From Halobaculum sp. MBLA0147 (GTDB lineage: Archaea; Halobacteriota; Halobacteria; Halobacteriales; Haloferacaceae), in NCBI RefSeq assembly GCF_041361345.1, contig NZ_JBGKAD010000003.1, forward strand, positions 186,001 to 250,000: 64,000 bases of DNA, read 5' to 3'. Shown piece after piece: positions 17,001 through 24,435 of this stretch (position 1 is the first letter of the stretch; each line of letters begins with the position of its first letter). The position numbers and the translations under genes are program-made. The notes beneath the pieces were generated by a model that saw only the letters and a program-made list of their open reading frames with translations, ran no database searches and was not told where the DNA came from.

Positions 17001-18846
17001 TCTCCTCCAGCAGCGTACCGAGTTTCGCCGCGGCGACGGCCCCCATCGCGGTCGTCAGCGACCACACCTTCTCGGCGTGTTGGCCGCCGGTGCGCCAGCG
17101 GTCCCCCTCGTAGCGGATCAACCCGGCGACCGGGTCGTCGTCCGGGTCGCGGTACAGTCCCGACAGCGTCGTCTCCGTGTGAGCCACGACGCGGGGGAGC
17201 AGGCGGTCGGGGAGCGAGATCTCGTCGACCTCCTCCGCGACGACCAACGCGTCCGCCAACGCGAGTGTCGCGCCGTCGAGACGGTCGTCGAGGCCGTCGT
17301 CCGTCCGCCGGACGGCGTAGGCACACTGCTCGGGGAGCCACAACTGGTGGAGGCTACCGGCGACGAGTTCCGCCCCGTCGCGGGCGATTCCGGCGGTCAC
17401 CTCGTCGACGGGGGCGTCCGCGACCGCCGCGAACGCCTCCAGGAACGTCGCCGCCGTGTGGGTGAACTGGCCGGCGGCGTCCTCCCAGATGTTCTGACAC
17501 GCGACCGGGAGTCCGGCCGCCCCGAGGTCGTCGTCCAGCGCCCGCACCCCGTCGGCGACCGTGCGCTGGATCCGGTCGCGGTCCTCGCGCGACAACTCGT
17601 CGCCGCGGGCGTCCAACAACGTCGCGAGGAACCGCACGACGGTCGCCGTCTGGTCCGCCTGGTACTCCGTCGAGTCGGCCTGCCCCTCGACCCGGCCGTT
17701 CGCCCACCCGGGGGCCAACGAGCCGTCGGCGGCCCACACGCGGTGGGGCCACGTCCCGTCTGGACGCTGTGTCTCACAGTAGAAGCGCGCACTCCGGACC
17801 AACTCCTCGGTCACGTCCAGTCCGAGCGTCCGCTGGGAGCCGAGCAGGAGCTGCGAGATGCGCGCGTCGTCGCGGAACCAGGTGTAGCCGTAGCCGCCGG
17901 AGTTGGTGAAGAACGGGTCGAACTCCGGGCCGGCGATCCGTGCGCCGGACGGCGACTCCAGTAAGTCGAGCACGCGGAGGTCGTTGCGGACGGTCCGCTC
18001 GCGGACCACGTCGTCGGGCACGTCCACCTCCGTGCGCTCGCCCGCGACCGTCCGCAAGGCACGAGCCGAGTCGAACTCCGTCACGCAGTTCGCCAGGTCA
18101 CCCAGCGCGTCCGCGCGGTCCACGTCCGTGTGGTCGGACAACTGCGTCACCAGCGAGGTACGTCGGCCGCGGCCGGCTTCCTCCAGCGGTGCGGTGACGA
18201 CCACGTCGCCGGAGAGGTGGGTGTCCTCGTACCGGTTCAGCGCCGACTCCGAGGGGAACTCGACCGGGTCGTCGTCGAGAATCTCGTAGAACCGTTCGGG
18301 CACCTGTCCGCGCACGTCGTCGAGCCCGGTGGAGGCGGCGACGTAGTCGTGTTCGTCGCGGTGGAACACCTCCAGCACGCGACTGTCCTCGGGGCCGGCG
18401 TCCTCGTGGATCAGCCGGCCGAGGCGACTCTCGCGGCCCTCCGGCGCGAGCGTGAGGAACGCGATCAGACTCGCCTCCGGCGGCACGGCGCCGCGGAGTT
18501 CGACGTGGGTGACGTGGGCGCGTCCGAGGGTGATGTCGTACTGGTGGACGGTGAAGCGGCCGGCGTCGTACTCCGTCTCCACGAGGGTGGTCTCGCGGTA
18601 GTAGTGTTGCCGGACGATGTCGAGGTCGTCGAACCAGTAGGTGTGGTCGGCCGTCTCGATTCCGAAGCGAGACCGGTCGAGACCGGAGAGCCCAGACAGC
18701 GCGTACGAGTAGTCGCGGAGACGACCGCGGGGGTCGACGTGGACGAGTCGATCCCCACGGCCAGAGAAGGCGCCCGTGGACGTGTCGGCGGCGCCGCCGT
18801 CCGACGGATCGCGTTTGAACTCGTTGAGTGCGGTGCGGAGTCGCAT
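14023..18846 (-). CDS. Double-domain glucoamylase (two GH15 modules)
   Basis: A 1607-aa cytoplasmic protein (no signal peptide) starting at ATG 18846 as MRLRTALNEF. Residues about 1-690 and 730-790 form a first GH15 glucoamylase-like module (GGYGYTWFRDDARISQLLL, WPHRVWAADGS, GGQHAEKVWSLTTA, YLPEQVFDDGSADSATPLGFSH), interrupted by a Ser/Thr/Glu-rich linker near 665-735. A second module has its own beta-sandwich N-domain (about 815-1090, KWTTGEKFAVGTA) and catalytic (alpha/alpha) domain (YGYNFVWSRDLYQVFTAF, GGEQMDNIAYPAV, GQERWEEESGYSPST with the acid Glu, GKGRLWPILTGERAEYE). An Ig-like C-terminal domain covers about 1515-1607. It should release glucose from non-reducing ends of glucans. Whether both modules are active cannot be judged by eye. 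Confidence 0.88.
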   Translation of the reverse strand: MRLRTALNEFKRDPSDGGAADTSTGAFSGRGDRLVHVDPRGRLRDYSYALSGLSGLDRSRFGIETADHTYWFDDLDIVRQHYYRETTLVETEYDAGRFTVHQYDITLGRAHVTHVELRGAVPPEASLIAFLTLAPEGRESRLGRLIHEDAGPEDSRVLEVFHRDEHDYVAASTGLDDVRGQVPERFYEILDDDPVEFPSESALNRYEDTHLSGDVVVTAPLEEAGRGRRTSLVTQLSDHTDVDRADALGDLANCVTEFDSARALRTVAGERTEVDVPDDVVRERTVRNDLRVLDLLESPSGARIAGPEFDPFFTNSGGYGYTWFRDDARISQLLLGSQRTLGLDVTEELVRSARFYCETQRPDGTWPHRVWAADGSLAPGWANGRVEGQADSTEYQADQTATVVRFLATLLDARGDELSREDRDRIQRTVADGVRALDDDLGAAGLPVACQNIWEDAAGQFTHTAATFLEAFAAVADAPVDEVTAGIARDGAELVAGSLHQLWLPEQCAYAVRRTDDGLDDRLDGATLALADALVVAEEVDEISLPDRLLPRVVAHTETTLSGLYRDPDDDPVAGLIRYEGDRWRTGGQHAEKVWSLTTAMGAVAAAKLGTLLEEIADGAVAFEGHLDAAAAPDGGRAEATADSSDASADAAEPTDASETTETEGATSDESTGTSTPPDRDRGPHERASADAATLFAWASDLYESIEDEGPLPTDAGYLPEQVFDDGSADSATPLGFSHGYRLQATALLSAADALPSSASETDSPPERPKWTTGEKFAVGTAADHTTETPSRVWFTATEGTLTEVRFPRVDLMNLRTLDFVVVCEDDSYTARSHVEGSAAADDTVERRVEPTADDALAFAHEIAETGDGRGHEWSLRVEYVTDPDHDALLADVTFESGDDHAYELYAVADTALTNTGTEDRGLRLGEPGSHYLVARDAEAYTGETADDVADQPVDPADRADTADERMAAGEPLLVDEDGDRYSVAATMATAGRFDWATVGRAGGALDEFFTDGVTPTTRDSITDERVVLVGRMGTGTAVRDTLALGFARQADVSASLGEAAGALADGFDAVRERYVDTWRSFLADKPLPDAVADEERLANQYRSALMTLRAVEDKTFVGASIASPSVPWGDAVTADVEKGYGYNFVWSRDLYQVFTAFELVDDLETAADQVAYVYNYQQDERGFIPQNTYLNGITRWGGEQMDNIAYPAVMAYHLHERGLTFDDVAYDYEHVRRSASYVVRNGPESGQERWEEESGYSPSTIAAEIAGLVAASELAAATGHDSDALVYRAVADSWANRVEEWTATTTGTDRHTETPYYLRVTRDGDPDAGHHRTLANGGPRLDERNVIDAGFLELARLGIRPWDDDVLETSLDVVDDEIRVDLPAGAAFYRYNGDGYGEVEQGDMGAPWSVEQPGKGRLWPILTGERAEYELRRDEPTDELVAPERALSAMAEFANSGRMIAEQVWDREVSTAYDWAYGEGTGSATPLAWSMAQYVRLAHGIDAGRPAETPAAVEERYVDRELHAPDESPALQVDTSFRGNEVVVSGKTTGAAVAVSTPADDAYVEVTDGAFEATVEIGYGENDVVVAAAADTALDEAGTTVRRFSV

Positions 18847-19037
18847 GGGGGTCCGTCGGACCCCCGGGTACAAAACCTCTCGTGGTGGCTCGTGCTCGTA
18901 CCCGATTACGTTCGGGTGTTGTCTCGCGGAGTCACGCGGCCGATTCCGGTGGACGCGCGGATCGTTCGCGGCCGCTCCGTGGCGCGAGCGACGCACGACC
19001 GTGGACGACTCTTCAGGTCCGAGCCGGTAGCAGAGTC

Positions 19038-20087
19038 GTGAACCGCCGCGACGCGCTCGCCGGACTCGCCGTCGGTGTCGGGAGTCTCGCGGGCTGTCTG
19101 GACGTGTTCGGCCGCGGCGGGCGGAGTGGCCGGGCTACGCAGACGGAGCGAGGCAGTCGGACCGGCCGGACCGAGAGTGACGAGAGTGGCGAGCGTGACG
19201 AGCAGCGCCGCGACGCGTACGACGGGAGTCTCGCGGCACAGGGTGTCCCGACGACGATCTGTTCGGAGGCGGTCGTCGCGGACCCGGGGAAGGAGGCGCT
19301 CGTCGACCCGCAGTTCGCCCCCGACTGGACGAGTCACCGGATCTCGGACCGCTACGAACCGGCGACGGGATCGTCGGGTGGGATCGACCCACGACAGACG
19401 GTCGTCGTCGTCGAGACCGGAGACGGGCGCGCTCGCGCCTACCCGCTGGAGGTGCTCGCGGAACACGAGATCGTGAACGACACCTTCGGCGGACCGCTGC
19501 TGGTGACGTTCTGTCCGATCTGTCGCAGCGGTGTCGTCGCCGACCGGCGCGTCCCGGCGTCGAGTGACGCCACGGGCGGCAGGAGCGGCGGGGGCACCGA
19601 GAGCGGTGGAGGCGGCGGCGACACCGAGAACGGCGGGGACACCGAGAGCGGCGGAGACACCGAGAACGCCACGGCGGCGGAGCACGCGGTGGCTGGCGAA
19701 ACGCTCACCTTCGCCGTCTCGGGACTACTCTGGCAGCCCGAGCGCATCCAGGTGGCGGCCGCAGAGCAGGGGAACCGGACGTTCGGCGCCGAGCGCACCG
19801 GCGGCGAGAGCGTCGGCGTCCGCGCGGGCGGCAACCTCGTGTTGTACGACACCGCAACCGGGAGCTACTGGAGTCAGATCCTCGCGCGGGCCATCTGTGG
19901 GCCGGCGACCGGGACGACGCTGCCCGTCCGTCCCTCGCGCGTGACGACGTGGGAGACGTTCCGCGCCGAGCGACCGGACGGCGAAGTCCTGCTCCCACCG
20001 CCACACTCGGGGGTCCACGACCGCGGCGCGTACGTCGGGCGCACCCCCGGGCCGCCGCCCGAGCGGTCCACGTCGGACGAGCAGTAA
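19038..20087 (+). CDS. DUF3179-family lipoprotein
   Basis: 349 aa from GTG 19038. The N-terminus (NRRDALAGLAVGVGSLAGC) has a twin-arginine motif, a hydrophobic stretch and a lipobox with Cys, so it is predicted to be a Tat-exported lipoprotein anchored to the outer face of the membrane. The mature part contains the DUF3179 pattern: an Asp-Pro-rich start, AYPLEVLAEHEIVNDTFGGP, and LLVTFCPICRSGVV with a CPIC pair, then FAVSGLL, LVLYDTATGSYWSQ and ARAICGP. A Gly/Thr/Glu repeat insert lies at about residues 180-220. The biochemical function of DUF3179 is unknown. It is divergent from the glucoamylase gene. Confidence 0.85.
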   Translation: MNRRDALAGLAVGVGSLAGCLDVFGRGGRSGRATQTERGSRTGRTESDESGERDEQRRDAYDGSLAAQGVPTTICSEAVVADPGKEALVDPQFAPDWTSHRISDRYEPATGSSGGIDPRQTVVVVETGDGRARAYPLEVLAEHEIVNDTFGGPLLVTFCPICRSGVVADRRVPASSDATGGRSGGGTESGGGGGDTENGGDTESGGDTENATAAEHAVAGETLTFAVSGLLWQPERIQVAAAEQGNRTFGAERTGGESVGVRAGGNLVLYDTATGSYWSQILARAICGPATGTTLPVRPSRVTTWETFRAERPDGEVLLPPPHSGVHDRGAYVGRTPGPPPERSTSDEQ

Positions 20088-20263
20088 CCGGGCACCTCGA
20101 AGAGGTAGTATTGCCTACGCGGAGCACCACACCGAGCGCGCCCCGTCGGTAGTCAACGGTTACGAGACCCGCCAGAGAGCCACACTGTCGCGGACTCTGG
20201 TGAGATTTGGGTGGGATTTCGGGGTAGAGTTACGTCGGAGTGGCACGTACCGAGACGTACAGC

Positions 20264-20713
20264 ATGGCCCCCGACGACTCCGGTCGGTCCCGACCGACCA
20301 CTGCCGCCCACTCGTCGCGCTCGGACGCGGGCGCGGGCGGCCTGCAGTGTGCAGACTGCGGTCACCGCTACGGCTACCTCGGCCGCGAGCCACACCCCGG
20401 GCGCTGTCCCGCCTGTGACTCCCGCGCGGTGCCGCCGGCCGGCGACCTCAAGTTGACCGCCGGCCGACTCCTCCCGGAGTGGGCTGGCGTGGACCTCCGC
20501 TTCCGCGACGCCTCCGGCCGCGTGTTCGCGTACGCCCTGACCGCCGTCGGACCGAAGACGTTCACCATCCTCGAGGCCACCGTCGACGGCAGCGCCGCGA
20601 CCGCAGACCCCGGGCCGGACTCCCCACTCGTCGACGACAGCCTCGGCGAGACGCTCGCGGATCTCGTGGGCACACCCGTCTCATTCACGCCGGCGGCGAG
20701 CGCGGACGAGTAG
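20264..20713 (+). CDS. Zinc-ribbon protein, unknown function
   Basis: 149 aa from ATG 20264; an in-frame GTG at 20240 is an alternative start giving 8 more residues. An N-terminal disordered Ser/Asp-rich stretch is followed by a zinc ribbon (LQCADCGHRYGY, then GRCPACDSRAV; four Cys as CxxC...CxxC). A C-terminal region of about 80 residues has no recognised motif. Zinc ribbons of this type occur in small haloarchaeal regulators and adaptor proteins, but nothing here fixes a function. Confidence 0.75.
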   Translation: MAPDDSGRSRPTTAAHSSRSDAGAGGLQCADCGHRYGYLGREPHPGRCPACDSRAVPPAGDLKLTAGRLLPEWAGVDLRFRDASGRVFAYALTAVGPKTFTILEATVDGSAATADPGPDSPLVDDSLGETLADLVGTPVSFTPAASADE

Positions 20714-20860
20714 GACCCACTCCGCCTCCCACCGACCCGCACGGTCACCCGATTCTCGATTCTCGTACTCGGCGAGGACGTTCAGAGGGTAGCTTAAGTG
20801 GGAGGGCGGTGTAGCGCCGGGCAGCGAGACTCGGGGCAGACGGGGTCTCGGTGAGACAGC

Positions 20861-22501
20861 ATGGTCGGCGAGACGGACACCGGCGTCGGTCGGATCGCCC
20901 AACGAGTCGTGACGGACGTGCACGGCCTCGGCGAGCAACTGCCGGCGGTCGCGGAGGCGCTGGACAACCCGTCGCGACCGGTCCGTCTCACCGCGATGTG
21001 GGCACTGGCGCAGGTGGCGGAGTTCCACCCGGACGCCATCGACACCGTCGCCGAGTTGGCCGACGACCAGACCTCGGTCGAGTCCGGGTTCCTCCAGGAC
21101 GTGTTGGCCGCTCAGCGGGGGATCACCGCAGACGACGTTGGGTCCGGCCCGGAGGGTCCGGGGACGGACCCCGTGATCGACGGCATCGCGAGCGGGATGT
21201 TGCTGGACCACCTCGTCCCGGAACCGTCCGAGTCCGAGGGGTCGGCGGCCGGCGATGGCGGCGTCGCGAGCACGCGGCAGGTGAACCTCGGGACCGCCAG
21301 AGACACACTCCACCCGGACGCCGTGGACGCTGTCGAGACCGTCGTCGACGAGATCTGGCAGGCCCCGCGCGAACTCCCGTCGTTGCTGGCGCTGTTGGAC
21401 CACGACCACCGGCAGGTGCGACTGACGGCCGCGTGGGCGGTGGCGATGGTGGCCGAACACCACCCGGCGAACGTGAGTCACCTGGCGACCCGCGCAGACG
21501 ATCACGACTCACAGGAGGCGGGCCTCCTCGTGGGTATGCTCGACTACTACCACGACGCCTCCGCTTCGGCAGGTGCCGGCACCGCACAGATGAGTCGCCC
21601 CGAACGACGTCTGGAGGAGAACCTCTGGGGTCCGTACCTCACGTACCCGATGCTCGACGATCAAGTGATCGCGCCGGGGTCGAACACACTCGTGCCCGAC
21701 TCAAGTCCGATCGAGGCGGTCAACGCGATCGACCTCGTCGGCCTCTCGCGTCACGAGCGCGTCTACGTCTGCGAGGGGACGGTGAACGGAGAGTTCCAGA
21801 AGTTCCTCCTCCACACGTACGTCCCGCGCAGCGAGTACGCGATCAAGGACTACCAGCGCGACTTCAAGCCGGTGTTCGAGGGGTGGACGGAGGTCGACGG
21901 GCTCCGGAACGTCGCCGCGGTGCTCGACCACGGCCGGACGCCACACCCGTGGGTGGCGACGGAGTACCTCCCGCGGCCCCTGTGGCGGTCCGGGCGGCTC
22001 CAGACGCGCGGTGCGGTGGAGTTGGGTGTGCAGTTGGCCGACACGGTGGCGACGATGCACCAAGGTGGCACCGCCCACGGCGGGATCTCGCCGTGGACGG
22101 TCGGCCTGGTCCGGTCGGACGGCTACGTCCCCAAGCTGACCAGAGTCGGCGTCGGTGCCCACGTCGGCACTCCGCGGACCCTGCGTGCCGACGAGCGGTT
22201 CGCGCCCCCGGAGGCGATGAGCGACGACTACGGCTCCGTCGGGCGCCTGACCGACGTGTACGGACTGGGTGTGACGCTGTTCGCGATGTTGACGGGGGAG
22301 GCACCCCCACACACTCGTGACGCCGACGGCAACTTCGTCCCGGCCGACGTGCCGGACCCCTCGTCGGTCGTCGAGTACGAGCTGCCGACGGCGTTGGACG
22401 AGATCGTCCAGACCGCGACCGCACCGCAGAAACCGTGGCGCTACGAGTCCGTCGCTCGGATCGCCGAGGCACTCCGGAGCGTGCTGACGGCACACGGGTG
22501 A
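20861..22501 (+). CDS. HEAT-repeat protein with a degenerate protein-kinase-like domain
   Basis: 546 aa from ATG 20861, with a TATA-like GTAGCTTAAG about 65 bases upstream. Residues about 20-235 contain HEAT-type helices (VRLTAMWALAQVAEFHPDAI and, later, VRLTAAWAVAMVAEHHPAN are two clear copies). Residues about 285-540 follow the course of a Ser/Thr kinase fold: a hinge-like WVATEYLPRPLW, the helix QLADTVATMHQGGTAHGGIS where the catalytic loop would be, and a C-lobe signature TDVYGLGVTLFAMLTGEAPP. The HRD/DxxxxN catalytic loop is replaced by HGGISPWTV and no DFG is visible, so this looks like a pseudokinase or a highly divergent kinase. It is cytoplasmic; the partner is unknown. Confidence 0.75.
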   Translation: MVGETDTGVGRIAQRVVTDVHGLGEQLPAVAEALDNPSRPVRLTAMWALAQVAEFHPDAIDTVAELADDQTSVESGFLQDVLAAQRGITADDVGSGPEGPGTDPVIDGIASGMLLDHLVPEPSESEGSAAGDGGVASTRQVNLGTARDTLHPDAVDAVETVVDEIWQAPRELPSLLALLDHDHRQVRLTAAWAVAMVAEHHPANVSHLATRADDHDSQEAGLLVGMLDYYHDASASAGAGTAQMSRPERRLEENLWGPYLTYPMLDDQVIAPGSNTLVPDSSPIEAVNAIDLVGLSRHERVYVCEGTVNGEFQKFLLHTYVPRSEYAIKDYQRDFKPVFEGWTEVDGLRNVAAVLDHGRTPHPWVATEYLPRPLWRSGRLQTRGAVELGVQLADTVATMHQGGTAHGGISPWTVGLVRSDGYVPKLTRVGVGAHVGTPRTLRADERFAPPEAMSDDYGSVGRLTDVYGLGVTLFAMLTGEAPPHTRDADGNFVPADVPDPSSVVEYELPTALDEIVQTATAPQKPWRYESVARIAEALRSVLTAHG

Positions 22502-22543
22502 GGCTCCGCCGGATCACGAGCGAACCGAGAGACGGACCGCCCG

Positions 22544-22617
22544 CGACACGGACCGCACCGATCCCGAAACGCGCAACCAGCGACACGGACCGTACCGATC
22601 CCGAAACGCACAACCCA
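22544..22617. repeat. 37-bp tandem duplication upstream of a membrane-protein gene
   Basis: Units 22544-22580 and 22581-22617 differ at only a few positions and begin CGACACGGACCG; a short third copy start (CGACACGACAC) follows. The tract ends about 22 bases before the ATG at 22640, so it occupies the promoter/5' region of that gene. Confidence 0.85.
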
Positions 22618-22639
22618 CGACACGACACACTCACCGACT

Positions 22640-23419
22640 ATGACACCACTCTCCGCGTCCGCGGCTGCCGTCGTCGGGACCGTCGGTCCGCCGCCGTTGG
22701 TCCCGTTGCTCGGGGGCGGCGGTACCTCGCTGATCTGGTTCATCGGCTTCGTCCTGCTGGCGGTGTTGTCCGGCTACCTCGGCTACGTCGGGTACAGGCT
22801 CTACCGAACCGCCCCCGGGTCACAGCGGACACTGTGGGCCTACTTCGGCTTCGTGGGCACCGCCGGGGTGGTCACCGGCGGGATCGGTGCGTTCCGGACG
22901 ACGCTGGTCGAACCGCCGGTGGCGTTCGCGGCGCTCGTCCCGACGCTGCTCGTCGGCTACGTGTTCGCCTGCGGACTGACACTCCGGGAGGCACAGTACA
23001 ACGCGGTGTTCTCGGACCGCGAGATCGACAGACTCGGCGAGTACCCGACGCGGCGGGGGATCGAGGTCGGGATCGTCCTCGGGATCGTCGGGATGGGTGT
23101 GCCGCCGCTGTTCTTCGACGGCCTCGCGCCGGCGGTGTTGAGCGTCGTGCTCGCGCCGGCGGTGATCGTCTACGGCACGTACTTCTACCGCGAACACCTC
23201 CGCGGGGCGGCCTCGCAGGGGACACTCGTCGACACGCTGATGCGGCACATGCTCGTCACGCTCGTGTTCTACGCGCTGGCGGGTGTCGTCACCGCACTGT
23301 TGCTCGTCGTGCCGGACGCGGGTGCGCTGGACAGTCTCGGCGCGACGGTGCTCACCATCGGCGGCGGGTCCCAGATCGCAGTCGTGGTGAAGTTCGGCCA
23401 GCACACGGCGTCGGTGTGA
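22640..23419 (+). CDS. Multi-spanning membrane protein, unknown function
   Basis: 259 aa from ATG 22640. About seven hydrophobic segments are visible (for example LIWFIGFVLLAVLSGYLGYVG, YFGFVGTAGVVTGGIGAF, FAALVPTLLVGYVFACGL, IEVGIVLGIVGMGVPPLFF and two near the C-terminus). Soluble loops are short, with one charged loop (FSDREIDRLGEYPTRRG). No recognised family. The upstream region carries a 37-bp tandem duplication. Confidence 0.75.
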   Translation: MTPLSASAAAVVGTVGPPPLVPLLGGGGTSLIWFIGFVLLAVLSGYLGYVGYRLYRTAPGSQRTLWAYFGFVGTAGVVTGGIGAFRTTLVEPPVAFAALVPTLLVGYVFACGLTLREAQYNAVFSDREIDRLGEYPTRRGIEVGIVLGIVGMGVPPLFFDGLAPAVLSVVLAPAVIVYGTYFYREHLRGAASQGTLVDTLMRHMLVTLVFYALAGVVTALLLVVPDAGALDSLGATVLTIGGGSQIAVVVKFGQHTASV

Positions 23420-23528
23420 GCGGGAGACGCGTCACCGACGCCCGCCACCGCCACTCGCTGCCGTCACCACCCAGTCGGCGTCGATCGAAGACGCGGGAGT
23501 TACCCGGCTCCGTCACCTGACGACAGTC

Positions 23529-24344
23529 GTGGCCTCCCCGTACGAGGTGTTGGGCGTCGACCCGGATGCGGACGAGGCGGAGATCGACCGCGCGTACCGC
23601 CGGCGCGTGATCGAGACCCACCCGGACCAGGGTGGCTCCGTCTCCGAGTTCCGCGTCGTCAAGTCCGCCTACGAGGAGATCCAAGCCGGCACAGAGCCGG
23701 CGCTCGACGAGCCCGACGGCGACGCGAACGGGACGGTCGGCGACGAGAACGGGACCGCCGAACGGGACGAGGACGCGGGAGCGACCGCGACCGAGACGAG
23801 CGAACGTGGCTCGGGCGCGAGCGCGTCTGCCGAGCCGAGGTCGCGTGCAGACGAGCCAGGGTCGCGTGCGGACTGGCGACGGCGGTCCCGGGCGGGCGAC
23901 ACGGAGACCGAGGCCGACCCGCAGGTGGGGACGACCGTCTCGTACCTCGACTACGAGGCGGTCGTCGACCGCGGGTGGTCGCTGGACGACGACCCGTTCG
24001 AGACGGCCGCGACGGCGGAGTTGGACGACGAGACGTTCGGGCGGTTCTACGCGGAGCCGAAAGAGACCCTGTTGGAGGCGGCCGAGGAGCGCGGCTACGC
24101 CTGGCCGTTCGCCTGCCGTGGCGGCGCGTGTGCGAACTGTGCGGTGATGGTCGTCGAGGGGGAGATGGCGACGCCGAACGACCACATCCTCTCCGACGAC
24201 CTCGTCGACCGCGGGTTCCAGTTGTCCTGTATCGCCTCCCCCGTGACGGAGGAGCTGAAGGTGCTGTTCAACGTCAAACGCATCCCGGAACTCGAAGAAC
24301 TCCTCCTCCCCGCCGACCGGTTCGACCGTCGTCACCAGGACTGA
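23529..24344 (+). CDS. J-domain/2Fe-2S ferredoxin fusion protein
   Basis: 271 aa from GTG 23529. Residues about 1-55 form a J domain with the HPD motif at 31-33 (YEVLGVDPDADEAEIDRAYR, THPDQGG). An acidic, Glu/Asp/Ser-rich linker spans about 60-135. Residues about 140-260 are a plant-type ferredoxin with the [2Fe-2S] ligands in FACRGGACANC (Cys196, 201 and 204) and a fourth in LSCIASP (about 234). The J domain suggests recruitment of DnaK to, or by, an electron carrier, perhaps linked to Fe-S cluster assembly or redox repair. The fusion is visible; the role is inference. It converges on the GH13 amylase gene. Confidence 0.92.
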   Translation: MASPYEVLGVDPDADEAEIDRAYRRRVIETHPDQGGSVSEFRVVKSAYEEIQAGTEPALDEPDGDANGTVGDENGTAERDEDAGATATETSERGSGASASAEPRSRADEPGSRADWRRRSRAGDTETEADPQVGTTVSYLDYEAVVDRGWSLDDDPFETAATAELDDETFGRFYAEPKETLLEAAEERGYAWPFACRGGACANCAVMVVEGEMATPNDHILSDDLVDRGFQLSCIASPVTEELKVLFNVKRIPELEELLLPADRFDRRHQD

Positions 24345-24435
24345 CGGGGCGTCGAAGTCGTCACCGCAGCCGAGTCCGCTGGATCGACGACGCCGCCCTC
24401 TGGTCGCTCTATCGGCCGTGGACACGACCGGCCCG

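Noticed and set aside
24345-24435. Terminator between the convergent J-domain/ferredoxin and GH13 genes
   Set aside because: No T-rich tract or convincing hairpin was visible in the 91 bases.
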